A program made the position numbers and the translations under genes. Shown one piece after another: positions 50,039 to 58,818 of a stretch of 64,000 nucleotides of DNA. Origin of the DNA: Adhaeribacter terrigena. GTDB lineage: Bacteria; Bacteroidota; Bacteroidia; Cytophagales; Hymenobacteraceae. Position 1 is the first letter of the stretch. Each line of letters opens with the position of its first letter. The DNA is taken from the NCBI RefSeq assembly GCF_016623615.1, contig NZ_JAEHFX010000001.1, forward strand, positions 744,001-808,000, given 5' to 3'. The notes below the pieces were generated by a model that saw nothing but the letters and a program-made list of their open reading frames with translations, did no database searches and was not told the origin of the DNA.

Positions 50039-50989
50039 ATGAAGCTGCTGTTGTTTTTGTTTGCTGCCGTTTTGTTTTCGCTGGAAATTTCTGCGCAGTG
50101 CGATGACCTGAAACCCATGTATGGCCTGAAATGCGAGAAAACTGCCGCCATGCGTAAAGCCGACGATACCTTTCGCAACGCGGCTATAAAACAATTCGGT
50201 TCGGCCGATTCAGCTGCACAAGTTTATTTGCGCCGGGGCTGGAATAATTTCAGGAACCTGAACCAGGCCGCTGCCATGAAAAACCTGAACCAGGCCTGGT
50301 TGCTGAACGCAAATGATCCGGAAATATATTTCGCCTTCGGGCATTTGGTGCGTTTCGCTTTTACTAAAAATGCGCCCGAAGCCGGAAAATATTACCAGCT
50401 GGCCCGCGACCGCGACCCGAAACGTACTGCTGAAAAAGTAAGCTACGTCCGGTTGATTGCTGCCCTGGAAAACGGTGCGGAACCGCAGGCCGTGATCGAT
50501 GCCTGTTCGCAACTCATTCAAAGTTTTCCGGAATATAAAAATGGCCTGGGCTATAAAAAACGAGCCCAATATTACACCCAGATGCAACTGCCCGACCGCG
50601 CCGTTAAAGACTGGACCGAAGCCCTGAAATTTGACCCGAACGATGCCGGAATTTATGCCGGCCGGGGTGCTGCTTATTTCTGGCTCAAAGATCCGGAAAA
50701 AGCTTTAACCGACCTGGAAAAAGCCCTTGCCCTGAAACCCGGTTTTGCCGAAGCGCACGCCACCCGCGCGCAGGTGCAAGCCGGGCTGCAAAACCAACCC
50801 GCCGCAGCTTTAACCGAAATAGATAAAGCCCTGGCCATAAACGACCGCAAACCGGAATTCTACAAACTGAAAAGCCAGATCCTGCTGCTGCAAAACCAGA
50901 AAACCGAAGCCTGTAAATGCCTGAAAAACGGTATCGAAAAAGGCCTGAAAAGTCTGGCTGAAGATTACAAAACGCAATGCGGAAAGTAG
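50039..50989 (+). CDS. Exported TPR repeat protein
   Basis: A signal peptide (MKLLLFLFAAVLFSLEISA) is followed by Cys-containing QCDDLKPMYGLKCEKT and then TPR helix pairs: LNQAAAMKNLNQAWLLNAND, PDRAVKDWTEALKFDPNDAG with IYAGRGAAYFWL, and DPEKALTDLEKALALKPGFA. The end has ACKCLKNGIEKGLKSLAEDY with two more Cys. TPR domains bind partner proteins; the partner is unknown. The protein is likely periplasmic. The 316-residue gene stands alone. Confidence 0.82.
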   Translation: MKLLLFLFAAVLFSLEISAQCDDLKPMYGLKCEKTAAMRKADDTFRNAAIKQFGSADSAAQVYLRRGWNNFRNLNQAAAMKNLNQAWLLNANDPEIYFAFGHLVRFAFTKNAPEAGKYYQLARDRDPKRTAEKVSYVRLIAALENGAEPQAVIDACSQLIQSFPEYKNGLGYKKRAQYYTQMQLPDRAVKDWTEALKFDPNDAGIYAGRGAAYFWLKDPEKALTDLEKALALKPGFAEAHATRAQVQAGLQNQPAAALTEIDKALAINDRKPEFYKLKSQILLLQNQKTEACKCLKNGIEKGLKSLAEDYKTQCGK

Positions 50990-51220
50990 GAAATGATTGA
51001 ATTGTTGAATGAGTGAATGAAAGAATAAGTGCAGGAGGAAGTTAAGACTTCAATAATTTCTGATGTTCATAATTCCATGATGCATTTTTTACAATCTATC
51101 CATTTAGGCTTATTTCTTCAATTGTTCCATTTTTCAGTTCTTAATTTCCTCAATTAATCACTCACGCATTCCATAACTCACTCATTCTCTAATTCTATCA
51201 TTCCTTCCTTCAATCATTCC
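50990..51220. other. AT-rich low-complexity spacer
   Basis: Short words such as ATTGAATTG, TTCATAATTC and CACTCATTC recur. No gene visible. Confidence 0.5.
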
Positions 51221-51250
51221 AAAAAACGCTATCTTTACAGGCAAAAAAAC
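51221..51250 (+). repeat. ACGSTA element upstream of the GH3 gene
   Basis: AAAAAACGCTATCTTTAC, then AGGC, then AAAAAAACT. It ends eight bases before the GH3 start codon. Confidence 0.65.
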
Positions 51251-51257
51251 TGCCGGA

Positions 51258-52751
51258 ATGGGAATAAAAGCCGCTTTAAGTAAACCGCTTGCCGCCTGGG
51301 TGCACAGTCGCGACCAGGATTGGATGCGTTACCCGGTGCAGGCGCAGCAGGCTATTTTAGAAGATGTTCTAAAAAAAGCCGCCAACACTGTTTTCGGGAG
51401 AGATCATAATTTTGGCAACCTGAAAACGCATGCTGATTACGTAAAAGCCGTTCCCGTGCGCGATTACGAAGGCCTGAAAACCTATTTCGACCGCGTGAAA
51501 AACGGCGAACCAGATGTGCTTTGGCCCGGCAAACCAATTTATCTGGCTAAAACTTCCGGTACCACATCGGGCACTAAATACATACCCATTACCAAAGCCA
51601 GCATTCCCAACCATATAAACGGCGCTAAAAATGCCCTGCTCAGTTACATTCACGAAACCGGCAACAGTAAATTTCTGGATGGCAAGCTGATCTTTTTATC
51701 GGGGAGTCCGGAACTGGAAGAAGTAGGCGGCATTAAAACCGGCAGGCTTTCAGGCATTGTAAATCACCACGTGCCGGGTTACCTGCGCCGCAACCAGATG
51801 CCGAGTTACCAGACCAATATTATTGAAGACTGGGAAACCAAGCTCGATAAAATTGTAGACGAAACGATCTCGGAACGCATGACTTTAATCTCCGGCATTC
51901 CGCCCTGGGTGCAGATGTATTTCGATAAGTTGCAGGCCAGAACCGGCAAAGAAATTAAAGATATTTTCCCTGATTTTTCCCTGTTCGTTTACGGCGGCGT
52001 GAACTTCGATCCGTACCGCGCCAAGCTCTTCAAAAGTATCGGTAAATTCGTAGACAGCATTGAAACCTACCCGGCTTCCGAAGGCTTTATTGCCTACCAA
52101 AACTCGCAGAAAGATTCCGGCTTATTGCTTTTGCTCAACAGCGGCATTTTCTACGAATTCATTCCGGTGAGCGAATTCTTCGATGAAAACCCGACGCGTT
52201 TAACCATTGGCGAAGTGGAACTGGGCGTAAATTACGCGCTCGTTTTAAGCAGCAACGCCGGTTTGTGGGGCTATTCCATCGGCGATACCGTGAAATTCGT
52301 TTCTAAAAAGCCGTACAAAATTGTGGTTACCGGCCGCATCAAGCACTTTATTTCCGCGTTCGGCGAACACGTGATCAGTGAAGAAGTAGAAAGAGCTTTG
52401 TTCCAGACCCTGCGGCATTTTCACGGCATTTCGGTGGCAGAATTTACGGTAGCACCTCACATCAGCAGCACCGAAGGCGAACCATCATACCACGAATGGC
52501 TCATCGAATTCGATCAGAAACCTGCCAACATGCCCGCCTTCGAACGCACATTGAACAACGAACTATGCAAGCTGAACAGTTACTACGATGACCTGATAAA
52601 AGGCCATGTACTTTCGCAGCTCAGAGTAACTGCTTTGCCCGAAGCCGCTTTCCAAAATTACATGCGCAGCCAGGGCAAACTCGGCGGCCAGAATAAAGTA
52701 CCGCGTTTAAGCAACGACCGGAATTTAGCGGATGGCTTGTTGAATGTCTGA
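51258..52751 (+). CDS. GH3 auxin-responsive-promoter family protein (acyl-adenylate enzyme)
   Basis: GH3 proteins belong to the acyl-adenylate-forming class and join carboxylic acids to amino acids in plants; bacterial substrates are unknown. Visible motifs are the ATP loop IYLAKTSGTTSGTKYIPIT near residue 95, the YPASEGFIAYQ segment near 275, and LWGYSIGDTVKFVS with VVTGRIKHFISAFGEHV near 355 containing the hinge region. The length of 497 residues fits bacterial members. The N-terminus has no signal peptide. Next to it lies a large inverted repeat, not a partner gene. Confidence 0.9.
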   Translation: MGIKAALSKPLAAWVHSRDQDWMRYPVQAQQAILEDVLKKAANTVFGRDHNFGNLKTHADYVKAVPVRDYEGLKTYFDRVKNGEPDVLWPGKPIYLAKTSGTTSGTKYIPITKASIPNHINGAKNALLSYIHETGNSKFLDGKLIFLSGSPELEEVGGIKTGRLSGIVNHHVPGYLRRNQMPSYQTNIIEDWETKLDKIVDETISERMTLISGIPPWVQMYFDKLQARTGKEIKDIFPDFSLFVYGGVNFDPYRAKLFKSIGKFVDSIETYPASEGFIAYQNSQKDSGLLLLLNSGIFYEFIPVSEFFDENPTRLTIGEVELGVNYALVLSSNAGLWGYSIGDTVKFVSKKPYKIVVTGRIKHFISAFGEHVISEEVERALFQTLRHFHGISVAEFTVAPHISSTEGEPSYHEWLIEFDQKPANMPAFERTLNNELCKLNSYYDDLIKGHVLSQLRVTALPEAAFQNYMRSQGKLGGQNKVPRLSNDRNLADGLLNV

Positions 52752-52819
52752 ACACGATTTTAAAGATTTAAATGATAGACAGGGTTTTTGAAAATTAAAA
52801 TGTGCCTGAATTGTATAGG

Positions 52820-52849
52820 AAATGGTAGAGTTTTGAACTGAAAAAGTCA
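52820..52849 (+). repeat. ACGSTA element (ATGGTAG core)
   Basis: GAAATGGTAGAGTTTTG, then AACTGAAAAAGTC. It overlaps the left arm of the inverted repeat. Confidence 0.6.
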
Positions 52850-53026
52850 ACCACCCCCAACCCCTCCTTGAAAAGGAGGGGAGCTTTTGGGTTCTGCTTT
52901 ATTCAGACTTTTTACCTTGAAAAGGCTACCATTTTTTAACATAAAAGTAACCTAAGAACTGCTAAAATATAAATCTGGCAGCAAGCAGCTCCCCGCCTGG
53001 ACAGGAGGGGTTGGGGGTGGTTGACT
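52845..53026. repeat. Large inverted repeat with CCACCCCCAACCCCTCC arms
   Basis: The left arm (52845-52885) begins AGTCAACCACCCCCAACCCC and the right arm (52987-53026) ends with its complement. About 23 bases at the outer ends are identical, and the inner parts (GGAGGGGAGCT and AGCTCCCCGCC) match partly. The left arm has its own small hairpin, CCCCTCCTT/AAGGAGGGG. The spacer of about 100 bases holds an ACGSTA element. It resembles a MITE-like unit. Confidence 0.75.
52906..52938 (-). repeat. ACGSTA element inside the inverted repeat
   Basis: Minus strand: AAAAAATGGTAGCCTTTTC, then AAGGT, then AAAAAGTC. Confidence 0.6.
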
Positions 53027-53165
53027 TTCGGAGCCAGGATGGTTGCGAGAAGCGAAAACCAGATTGCATAAAAAAAATAGGAACCTTTGTAATATAAAAA
53101 TTACGCTGAAAAATAAACGAATTCATTGCCGTCTGCTTTAGCTGACGGACTAAAGAAAAAGAATT

Positions 53166-54335
53166 TTGAATACTGAACATAAAAAAAGAATCGCCATACT
53201 TGGCTCTACCGGCTCCATCGGCACCCAGGCCCTGGAAGTTATAGAAGCCAATCCGGAAAGTTTTGAGCTGGAAGTTTTAACCGCCAATCACAACGCCAAA
53301 CTCCTCATCGCACAGGCGCTGGCTTATAAACCAAACGCCGTAGTCATTGCCAACGATGCGCTTTACGACGAAGTTTTCGATGCCTTAGATCCGCACGATA
53401 TAAAAGTGTATGCCGGGGCCAACGCGCTCAATAGCATCGTAGAAATGGAAACCGTGGATCTGGTTTTAACCGCCATGGTGGGGTACGCCGGGTTGCAGCC
53501 AACCATCCGCGCCATTAATGCCGGAAAATCCATTGCACTGGCCAACAAAGAAACCTTAGTAGTTGCCGGCGAACTCATTACCAAACTGGCCCGCGAAAAA
53601 GGCGTAAATATTTACCCGGTAGATTCCGAGCACAGCGCTATTTTTCAATGTCTTGCCGGCGAATTTCATAACCCGATCGAGAAGATCATTCTCACGGCTT
53701 CCGGCGGACCATTCCGGGGCAAAGACAAAGCTTTTTTAGAAACCGTAACCAAAGCCCAAGCCCTGAAACACCCCAACTGGACCATGGGCGCGAAAATCAC
53801 CATCGATTCGGCCAGCCTGATGAACAAAGGACTGGAAGTGATCGAGGCCAAGTGGCTTTTCAATTTGCGGCAGGATCAGATCGAGGTGGTGGTGCATCCG
53901 CAAAGTATTATTCACTCGCTGGTGCAGTTCGAAGACGGCAGCATGAAAGCGCAGATGGGATTACCGGATATGAAACTGCCGATCCAATACGCCATGGCTT
54001 ACCCCGATAGACTAAAATCCGCTTTCCCGCGTTTTGACTTCCGGAACTTCAGCCAGCTTACGTTTGAACAACCCGATCTGGAAACGTTCCGGAATTTGCA
54101 GTTAGCTTACGATGTGCTTGCCAAAGGCGGCAATGCGCCCTGCGTTTTGAACGCCGCCAACGAAATTGCCGTAGCCGCATTCCTCAACGACGAGCTCGGA
54201 TTTTTGCAGATGCCCGACCTGATTGAAAGCTGTCTGGCCAAAGTTGCGTATATTGCGCATCCTTCGCTGGAAGACTACGTGCAAACCGACGCCGAAACGC
54301 GCCGCCTGGCCGAAGAACTGAAAGTGAAATATTAA
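53166..54335 (+). CDS. dxr: 1-deoxy-D-xylulose 5-phosphate reductoisomerase
   Basis: Dxr makes methylerythritol phosphate with NADPH in the MEP isoprenoid pathway. The 389 residues show the NADPH loop LGSTGSIGTQALEVIE, the VDSEHSAIFQCL metal-binding stretch, TASGGPFRGKDK, and HPNWTMGAKITIDSASLMNK with GLEVIEAKWLF. The start is TTG: an in-frame stop lies five codons upstream and no Met precedes the conserved loop. No other MEP gene is present in the window. rseP follows after an AT-rich spacer on the same strand; this pairing is common. Confidence 0.96.
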   Translation: MNTEHKKRIAILGSTGSIGTQALEVIEANPESFELEVLTANHNAKLLIAQALAYKPNAVVIANDALYDEVFDALDPHDIKVYAGANALNSIVEMETVDLVLTAMVGYAGLQPTIRAINAGKSIALANKETLVVAGELITKLAREKGVNIYPVDSEHSAIFQCLAGEFHNPIEKIILTASGGPFRGKDKAFLETVTKAQALKHPNWTMGAKITIDSASLMNKGLEVIEAKWLFNLRQDQIEVVVHPQSIIHSLVQFEDGSMKAQMGLPDMKLPIQYAMAYPDRLKSAFPRFDFRNFSQLTFEQPDLETFRNLQLAYDVLAKGGNAPCVLNAANEIAVAAFLNDELGFLQMPDLIESCLAKVAYIAHPSLEDYVQTDAETRRLAEELKVKY

Positions 54336-54506
54336 TTAATTATTGATTGTTAATTGTTGATTGTTAAATTGTTTAAGGATTAAATTGTTAAATGGCTGTC
54401 CGGATATTTTTCCTTTCCCATTTAAGTTTTCCATTTCCAGAATTTCAAATCTTCAAATTTCCAAATCAATTATTAATTCCTAATTATTAATTATTAATTA
54501 AACTGA
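54336..54506. other. AT-rich spacer between dxr and rseP
   Basis: Repeated TTGATTGTTAA, TTAATTATTAA and similar words with stops in all frames. Confidence 0.5.
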
Positions 54507-55817
54507 GTGGAAGCATTGATCATGGCGGGCCAGCTTATTTTAGGCCTCACAATTTTAGTAGGAGTACACGAGCTCGGGCACATGCTCACGGCCAAATGGT
54601 TTGGCATGCGCGTCGAGAAATTTGCCATCGGTTTTCCGCCCAAAGTGGTTAGCAAACAGTTCGGCGAAACCGAATACATGATCGGTGCCATTCCCTTGGG
54701 TGGTTTCGTGAAAATTTCCGGCATGGTAGACGAATCTTTAGATACCGAAGCGCTGAGCAAAGAACCGGAGCCGTACGAATTCCGCGCCAAACCGGCCTGG
54801 CAACGTCTGATCGTAATGATGGGCGGCATTATTGTAAACGTGCTGACCGGAATCCTGATCTTCACCATTATTACCTACAATTACGGCGAAAGCTATTTAC
54901 CGGCTTCGGAAGCGCGTTACGGCGTGCTGCCAAACGACCTGGGCAAACAAATGGGTTTCCAGGCCGGCGATAGAATTGTAAAGATAAACGGTCAGGATTT
55001 TAAGAATTTCGATGATGTGTACGACCAGGATGTGCTTTTAAGCCGCGGCGGTTATTACACGGTAGAGCGTAACGGCCAGTTAGTTGATATTAAAGTTCCA
55101 GTAGACCTGATGGATCACATGGCCGATAAAGGCGATGCCCGTTTTGTAGAAACCATTTTCCCGTTCGAAGTAGGGCAGGTGGTTGCGCAGGAAAATGCGG
55201 CCAAAGCAGGCCTGCAACCCGGCGATAAATTTGTGAGCGTAAACGGCCAGCCAACGCCGTATTTCCATACGTTTCAGGAAGCCTTAAAAGCGAATGCCGG
55301 TAAACAAGTGCCGATGGTAGTGGAGCGAAAAGGTCAGCCAGAAACGCTGAACGTACAGGTAGACCAGGATGGCAAGATCGGTTTTGCGCCGGTACCTTTA
55401 TTGAAATTTGCTACGAAGGAATATTCCTTATTAGAAGCCGTTCCGGCCGGTACCGCCCAGGCATTCGGCATTGTAACGGCCAACATCAAAGGCTTCGGTA
55501 AAATTTTCCGGGGCGAAGTTTCGGCTTCCAAATCGTTGAGCGGCCCGATCGGAATTGCCAAAGTTTTTGGCGGTCAGTTTCAGTGGCTCAAATTCTGGTC
55601 TATTGTGGGAATGCTTTCTATGGTGCTGGCTTTCATGAACTTCCTGCCGATTCCGGCGCTGGATGGCGGCCACGTAATGTTCCTGACCTACGAAATTGTT
55701 TCCGGCCGCAAACCTTCCGATAAATTCCTGGAAAATGCGCAAAAAGTTGGTATGGTGCTGCTGTTAGGCCTCATGGCTTTCGCGATTTTTAACGACGTAT
55801 TTAAAATGTTTATGTAA
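54507..55817 (+). CDS. rseP: Site-2 intramembrane metalloprotease RseP
   Basis: RseP cleaves membrane-embedded anti-sigma factors and leftover signal peptides. The zinc motif HELGH is at residues 21-25 in the first helix, and the second ligand motif FLPIPALDGGHV is near residue 388. Two PDZ domains lie between (MGFQAGDRIVKINGQDFKNF and AAKAGLQPGDKFVSVNGQPT). Four membrane helices are visible. The GTG at 54507 gives MEALIMAGQLILGL; an ATG five codons later is an alternative. It follows dxr on the same strand. Confidence 0.95.
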   Translation: MEALIMAGQLILGLTILVGVHELGHMLTAKWFGMRVEKFAIGFPPKVVSKQFGETEYMIGAIPLGGFVKISGMVDESLDTEALSKEPEPYEFRAKPAWQRLIVMMGGIIVNVLTGILIFTIITYNYGESYLPASEARYGVLPNDLGKQMGFQAGDRIVKINGQDFKNFDDVYDQDVLLSRGGYYTVERNGQLVDIKVPVDLMDHMADKGDARFVETIFPFEVGQVVAQENAAKAGLQPGDKFVSVNGQPTPYFHTFQEALKANAGKQVPMVVERKGQPETLNVQVDQDGKIGFAPVPLLKFATKEYSLLEAVPAGTAQAFGIVTANIKGFGKIFRGEVSASKSLSGPIGIAKVFGGQFQWLKFWSIVGMLSMVLAFMNFLPIPALDGGHVMFLTYEIVSGRKPSDKFLENAQKVGMVLLLGLMAFAIFNDVFKMFM

Positions 55818-55875
55818 TTCCGGAAGTTTCCTGTAAATAGATTCAGATTCAGGAACGCGCGGCAGTGCGTTCCTG

Positions 55876-55903
55876 TTTTTTTGCCTGAAACCCTACCGTT
55901 TTT
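55876..55903 (-). repeat. ACGSTA element after rseP
   Basis: Minus strand: AAAAACGGTAGGGTTTC, then AGGC, then AAAAAAAC. It ends 17 bases before the next start codon. Confidence 0.68.
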
Positions 55904-55920
55904 CGGAATAAAGATAGCGT

Positions 55921-56424
55921 ATGAAATTAAAGATCTGGCGGAATATCCTGTTGTTGGTTTGCTTGTTGGCCATTTTTCAGAAAGCCGAAGCGCACCCGTA
56001 CCATGTGAGCATTGCCGAAGTAAAATACAATGCCAAAACCCAAAGCCTTGAAATTGCCCTCAAGATTTTCACCGACGACCTGGAGAAAACGCTATCAGAT
56101 TTAGTCAGAAAACCGGTGCTGTTAACTTCCGACGCTGCCGTGCAGAAACTACTGGAAACGTACTTTCAGAAGAATTTTAATGTAGCGTTATCGCACAACC
56201 AAGTGGAAGTTCCGCGGCTTTTAGGTTTCGAAAAGCAGGACGACGCACATTGGTTTTACCTCGATATTCCTGTAAAAGCCAGCCAACTGGTTACCGCCAA
56301 ACTCCGCAACCAGGTATTGATCCAAACTTTCCCCGATCAAACCAACCTCACCAACCTGGAAATTAACGGCCAGAAACGCACTCTGATTTTCAAAGAAGGC
56401 GAGGTACTGAAACCGCTTTTGTAG
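55921..56424 (+). CDS. DUF6702-type exported protein
   Basis: A signal peptide (about 1-23, ending AEA) is followed by HPYHVSIAEVKYNAKTQSLE and IALKIFTDDLEKTLSD, the opening of a small exported Bacteroidota family that I associate with DUF6702. The 167 residues are mainly beta strands and end with NGQKRTLIFKEGEVLK. The DUF number is from memory and should be treated as likely. Such genes are often next to M1-type peptidases, but none is here. Function unknown. Confidence 0.72.
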   Translation: MKLKIWRNILLLVCLLAIFQKAEAHPYHVSIAEVKYNAKTQSLEIALKIFTDDLEKTLSDLVRKPVLLTSDAAVQKLLETYFQKNFNVALSHNQVEVPRLLGFEKQDDAHWFYLDIPVKASQLVTAKLRNQVLIQTFPDQTNLTNLEINGQKRTLIFKEGEVLKPLL

Positions 56425-56440
56425 GGAACCTGAAACGACT

Positions 56441-56470
56441 AAAAAACGCTACGCTTTTAAACCGAAAAAC
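56441..56470 (+). repeat. ACGSTA element joined to a terminator
   Basis: AAAAAACGCTACGCTTTT, then AAACC, then GAAAAAC, whose A-run is the left edge of the terminator stem. Confidence 0.68.
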
Positions 56471-56504
56471 CGCTGAAGCTTCTTAAACGCTTCAGCGGTT
56501 TTTT
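56465..56504. terminator. Bidirectional terminator between convergent genes
   Basis: AAAAACCGCTGAAGC and GCTTCAGCGGTTTTTT form a 15-bp stem with a nine-base loop. Confidence 0.92.
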
Positions 56505-56560
56505 CATTCAATCAGCAATTAACAATCAACAATTCAACAATCAGCCATTCAACAATTAAA

Positions 56561-58567
56561 CTAGTCCCAACCCTGTAATTGTTCCTGGTTTTGACCGTTG
56601 TCTGGTTTAAGGAGTTTGAATTCTACACGGCGGTTAATTTTCATGTCTTCGTCGGTCACTTCGTCTTTCAGCGGTTCAGTGCTGCCGTAGCCAAAAGAAT
56701 CGATCCGGTCTTCGCTGAATTTACCTTTCGTTGCCAGGTACCTTTTAATAGCGTCGGCGCGTTTCTGCGAAAGCTCCAGGTTCAGGTCCGGGTCGCCGCT
56801 GCTGTCGGTGTGGCCGCCAATTTTTAATCGGAACGTCGGGTGGTCTACCAGGTAAAGCACAATACGGTCCAGGATCGGCTCCATGTCTTTTTTAATGTCC
56901 CATTTGCCACCATCAAATTCTATATTCTTGAAGATCAACGGCAAGCTGTGGTCTATCATGGTAGTCATGATCTGGAAAACGGTATCGGTTGCCAGGTCAA
57001 AAGTCTTTTCCACGCTAAAGAAATCCGGACTCTGGATCAGCATGGTGTAGCGCGTATTATCGATCAGGTCAAAGTCAAAAGTGCCATCCGGGCGAATGTA
57101 TTTCGAAGCCACTTCCACGCCGTTATCAAGGTCAATAATAGAAATGATACCCGTGAGCGGCTTGTTCGAGACCGAGTCTGTCAATACGCCTTCAATGTGC
57201 GTTACGGCCAGCGGGTGCGCTTCCATAGGCAGCGGGAAGGAATAAAGATCCAGGTTTTTCGGTTCCTTCGGGTCGGCTTTGGCGTAATATAAATTCTTGC
57301 TTTCGCCGTCTATGCTGAAATAATATTCACTGCCTTTGCCATTAACCAGCGGGCCTAAGTTACGTGGTTCCTGCCAGCGGCCGTTCACCCGGTAGGTTTT
57401 ATAAATATCGAAATCGCCGAAGTTTAGTAACTGCCCGCGTGAGCTGAAATAAAGTACCTGGTAGAGCGGGTGAAAGAATGGGCTAACCTCGTTTTCGCGG
57501 GTGTTTATAACCGGACCGGCATTTTGCGCCGGGGCCCATTTGCCGTTTTTCTGCTTATACGTAAACCAGATATCCGATAAACCGAAACCACCCAGACGGT
57601 CGGAAGCGAAATAAAGCGTGTCTTCGTTTTTAGAAAGCGTTGGCTGCGAATCCCAGGCTTTGCTGTTTATTTCCGGCCCCAGGTTTTTGATCTTGCCCCA
57701 GGTTCCATCTTCAAGCAAATGTGCAATATACAGGTCGCAGTTGCCGCGGCAATCCGGGCATTCGCAGCGGGCAAAATACAGCGTTTTACCATCTTTTGTC
57801 AGGCAGGCCGAACCTTCGTTCCAAATAGAATTGATTGGTTTTCCGAACGATTGGGCTTCTTCCCAGGCGCCATCTACCATTTTCGTGTAATACAGGTCTT
57901 CATTCGGAACGGCGTTTAAACCCCGGAATCCGCGTTTGGAAGTAAAAATCAATTGGTTGTTTTCCGAAATAACCGCCGGGCCGTAATCTTCCGCTTTCGA
58001 GTTGATCTCATAGCCCATATTCACGTTTACGCCTTTAGGCGGCAGGAATTTGGTTACGTTTTTCCGGTATTCCACCAGCTTGTAATAATAATCGAGCGGC
58101 ACGTAATAATCCTTTTCCTTCTGCTCCAGCGAGTCGTAATAAAGCTGCACCCGTTTAATGTCGGTACGGTGGTGTTTGAGCACCATCTGGTAATAAGCTT
58201 TGGCTTTGTCGGGGCGGTTGGTGCGTTCGTAAAGCTGGGCCAGGCGCCACATCAGCTGGGTATCTTTGTAAAAATTCTCGATCCCGAAATTTCCTACGTA
58301 AGCTTCCAGCAAGGGCAACGTTTTCTGCCAGTTTTTCCGTTTTTCGTGTTTCCGGATCGCGTTCAGTTTTTTCTTATCGTAGTAATACGGAATTTTATTT
58401 ACGTTCGGAAAATCGATGGCCACTTCGGCTTTGGGAGCAATTTGCCGGGTAGAATCAGTCAGTAATTTGTTGTTCAGGCGCACCTGTTTGGTTTTCTGAC
58501 CGAAAGCCGGGCTGGCCAGCAAAGCCATTAAAAAGGTACACAGTATTATGTAAAATCGGAAATTCAT
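56561..58567 (-). CDS. PorE-like OmpA-family protein (TPR, PD40 propeller, CRD, OmpA domain)
   Basis: The 668-residue protein has a signal peptide (ending SPAFG), a TPR-like region (about 70-155, RLAQLYERTNRPDKAKAYYQ), and a PD40 propeller (about 195-440, SENNQLIFTSKRGFRGLN, LTKDGKTLYFARCECPDC, LSKNEDTLYFASDRLGGFG). A carboxypeptidase-regulatory-like domain (about 470-535) and an OmpA peptidoglycan-binding domain (about 555-655, LKIGGHTDSSGDPDLNLELS with QKRADAIKRYL) follow. This exact domain order is that of PorE, which ties the type IX secretion machine to peptidoglycan. PorQ, another T9SS part, is 3 kb away. There are many OmpA paralogues, so PorE identity is likely but not certain. Confidence 0.82.
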   Translation of the reverse strand: MNFRFYIILCTFLMALLASPAFGQKTKQVRLNNKLLTDSTRQIAPKAEVAIDFPNVNKIPYYYDKKKLNAIRKHEKRKNWQKTLPLLEAYVGNFGIENFYKDTQLMWRLAQLYERTNRPDKAKAYYQMVLKHHRTDIKRVQLYYDSLEQKEKDYYVPLDYYYKLVEYRKNVTKFLPPKGVNVNMGYEINSKAEDYGPAVISENNQLIFTSKRGFRGLNAVPNEDLYYTKMVDGAWEEAQSFGKPINSIWNEGSACLTKDGKTLYFARCECPDCRGNCDLYIAHLLEDGTWGKIKNLGPEINSKAWDSQPTLSKNEDTLYFASDRLGGFGLSDIWFTYKQKNGKWAPAQNAGPVINTRENEVSPFFHPLYQVLYFSSRGQLLNFGDFDIYKTYRVNGRWQEPRNLGPLVNGKGSEYYFSIDGESKNLYYAKADPKEPKNLDLYSFPLPMEAHPLAVTHIEGVLTDSVSNKPLTGIISIIDLDNGVEVASKYIRPDGTFDFDLIDNTRYTMLIQSPDFFSVEKTFDLATDTVFQIMTTMIDHSLPLIFKNIEFDGGKWDIKKDMEPILDRIVLYLVDHPTFRLKIGGHTDSSGDPDLNLELSQKRADAIKRYLATKGKFSEDRIDSFGYGSTEPLKDEVTDEDMKINRRVEFKLLKPDNGQNQEQLQGWD

Positions 58568-58654
58568 AGGTAGCGCACGCTTTTATTCGCAAAAACGCAA
58601 ACAAATTTATAATATTTCCTGACAAAAACTAAATTACTAACAACGGCGTGCTCT

Positions 58655-58686
58655 TAAAAACGGTAGGGTTTTGGTCTTAAAAACTA
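58655..58686 (+). repeat. ACGSTA element upstream of lon
   Basis: TAAAAACGGTAGGGTTTTGG, then TCTTAAAAACT. Confidence 0.65.
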
Positions 58687-58818
58687 AAAGCTGCCAATTC
58701 TTTTGCGGAATTAAAGTTGGCATTTCTTGGCACAGGTCTTGCGTTTTTTGTAATTTACCAAAAACTAAGCAAGCTGAAAGCAAAAGCCTGCCAATCTGGC
58801 ACGCGCTATTTCTAATTT

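Larger units (their letters stand above)
52752..53165. other. Gene-free stretch with nested repeats
   Basis: It contains a long inverted repeat (52845-53026) and two ACGSTA elements. AACCTTTG near 53090 is a weak -7 candidate for dxr. Short frames inside it are produced by the repeats. Confidence 0.6.

Noticed and set aside
52962-53180. Short minus-strand frame near dxr
   Set aside because: It runs through the right arm of the inverted repeat and has no recognisable content.
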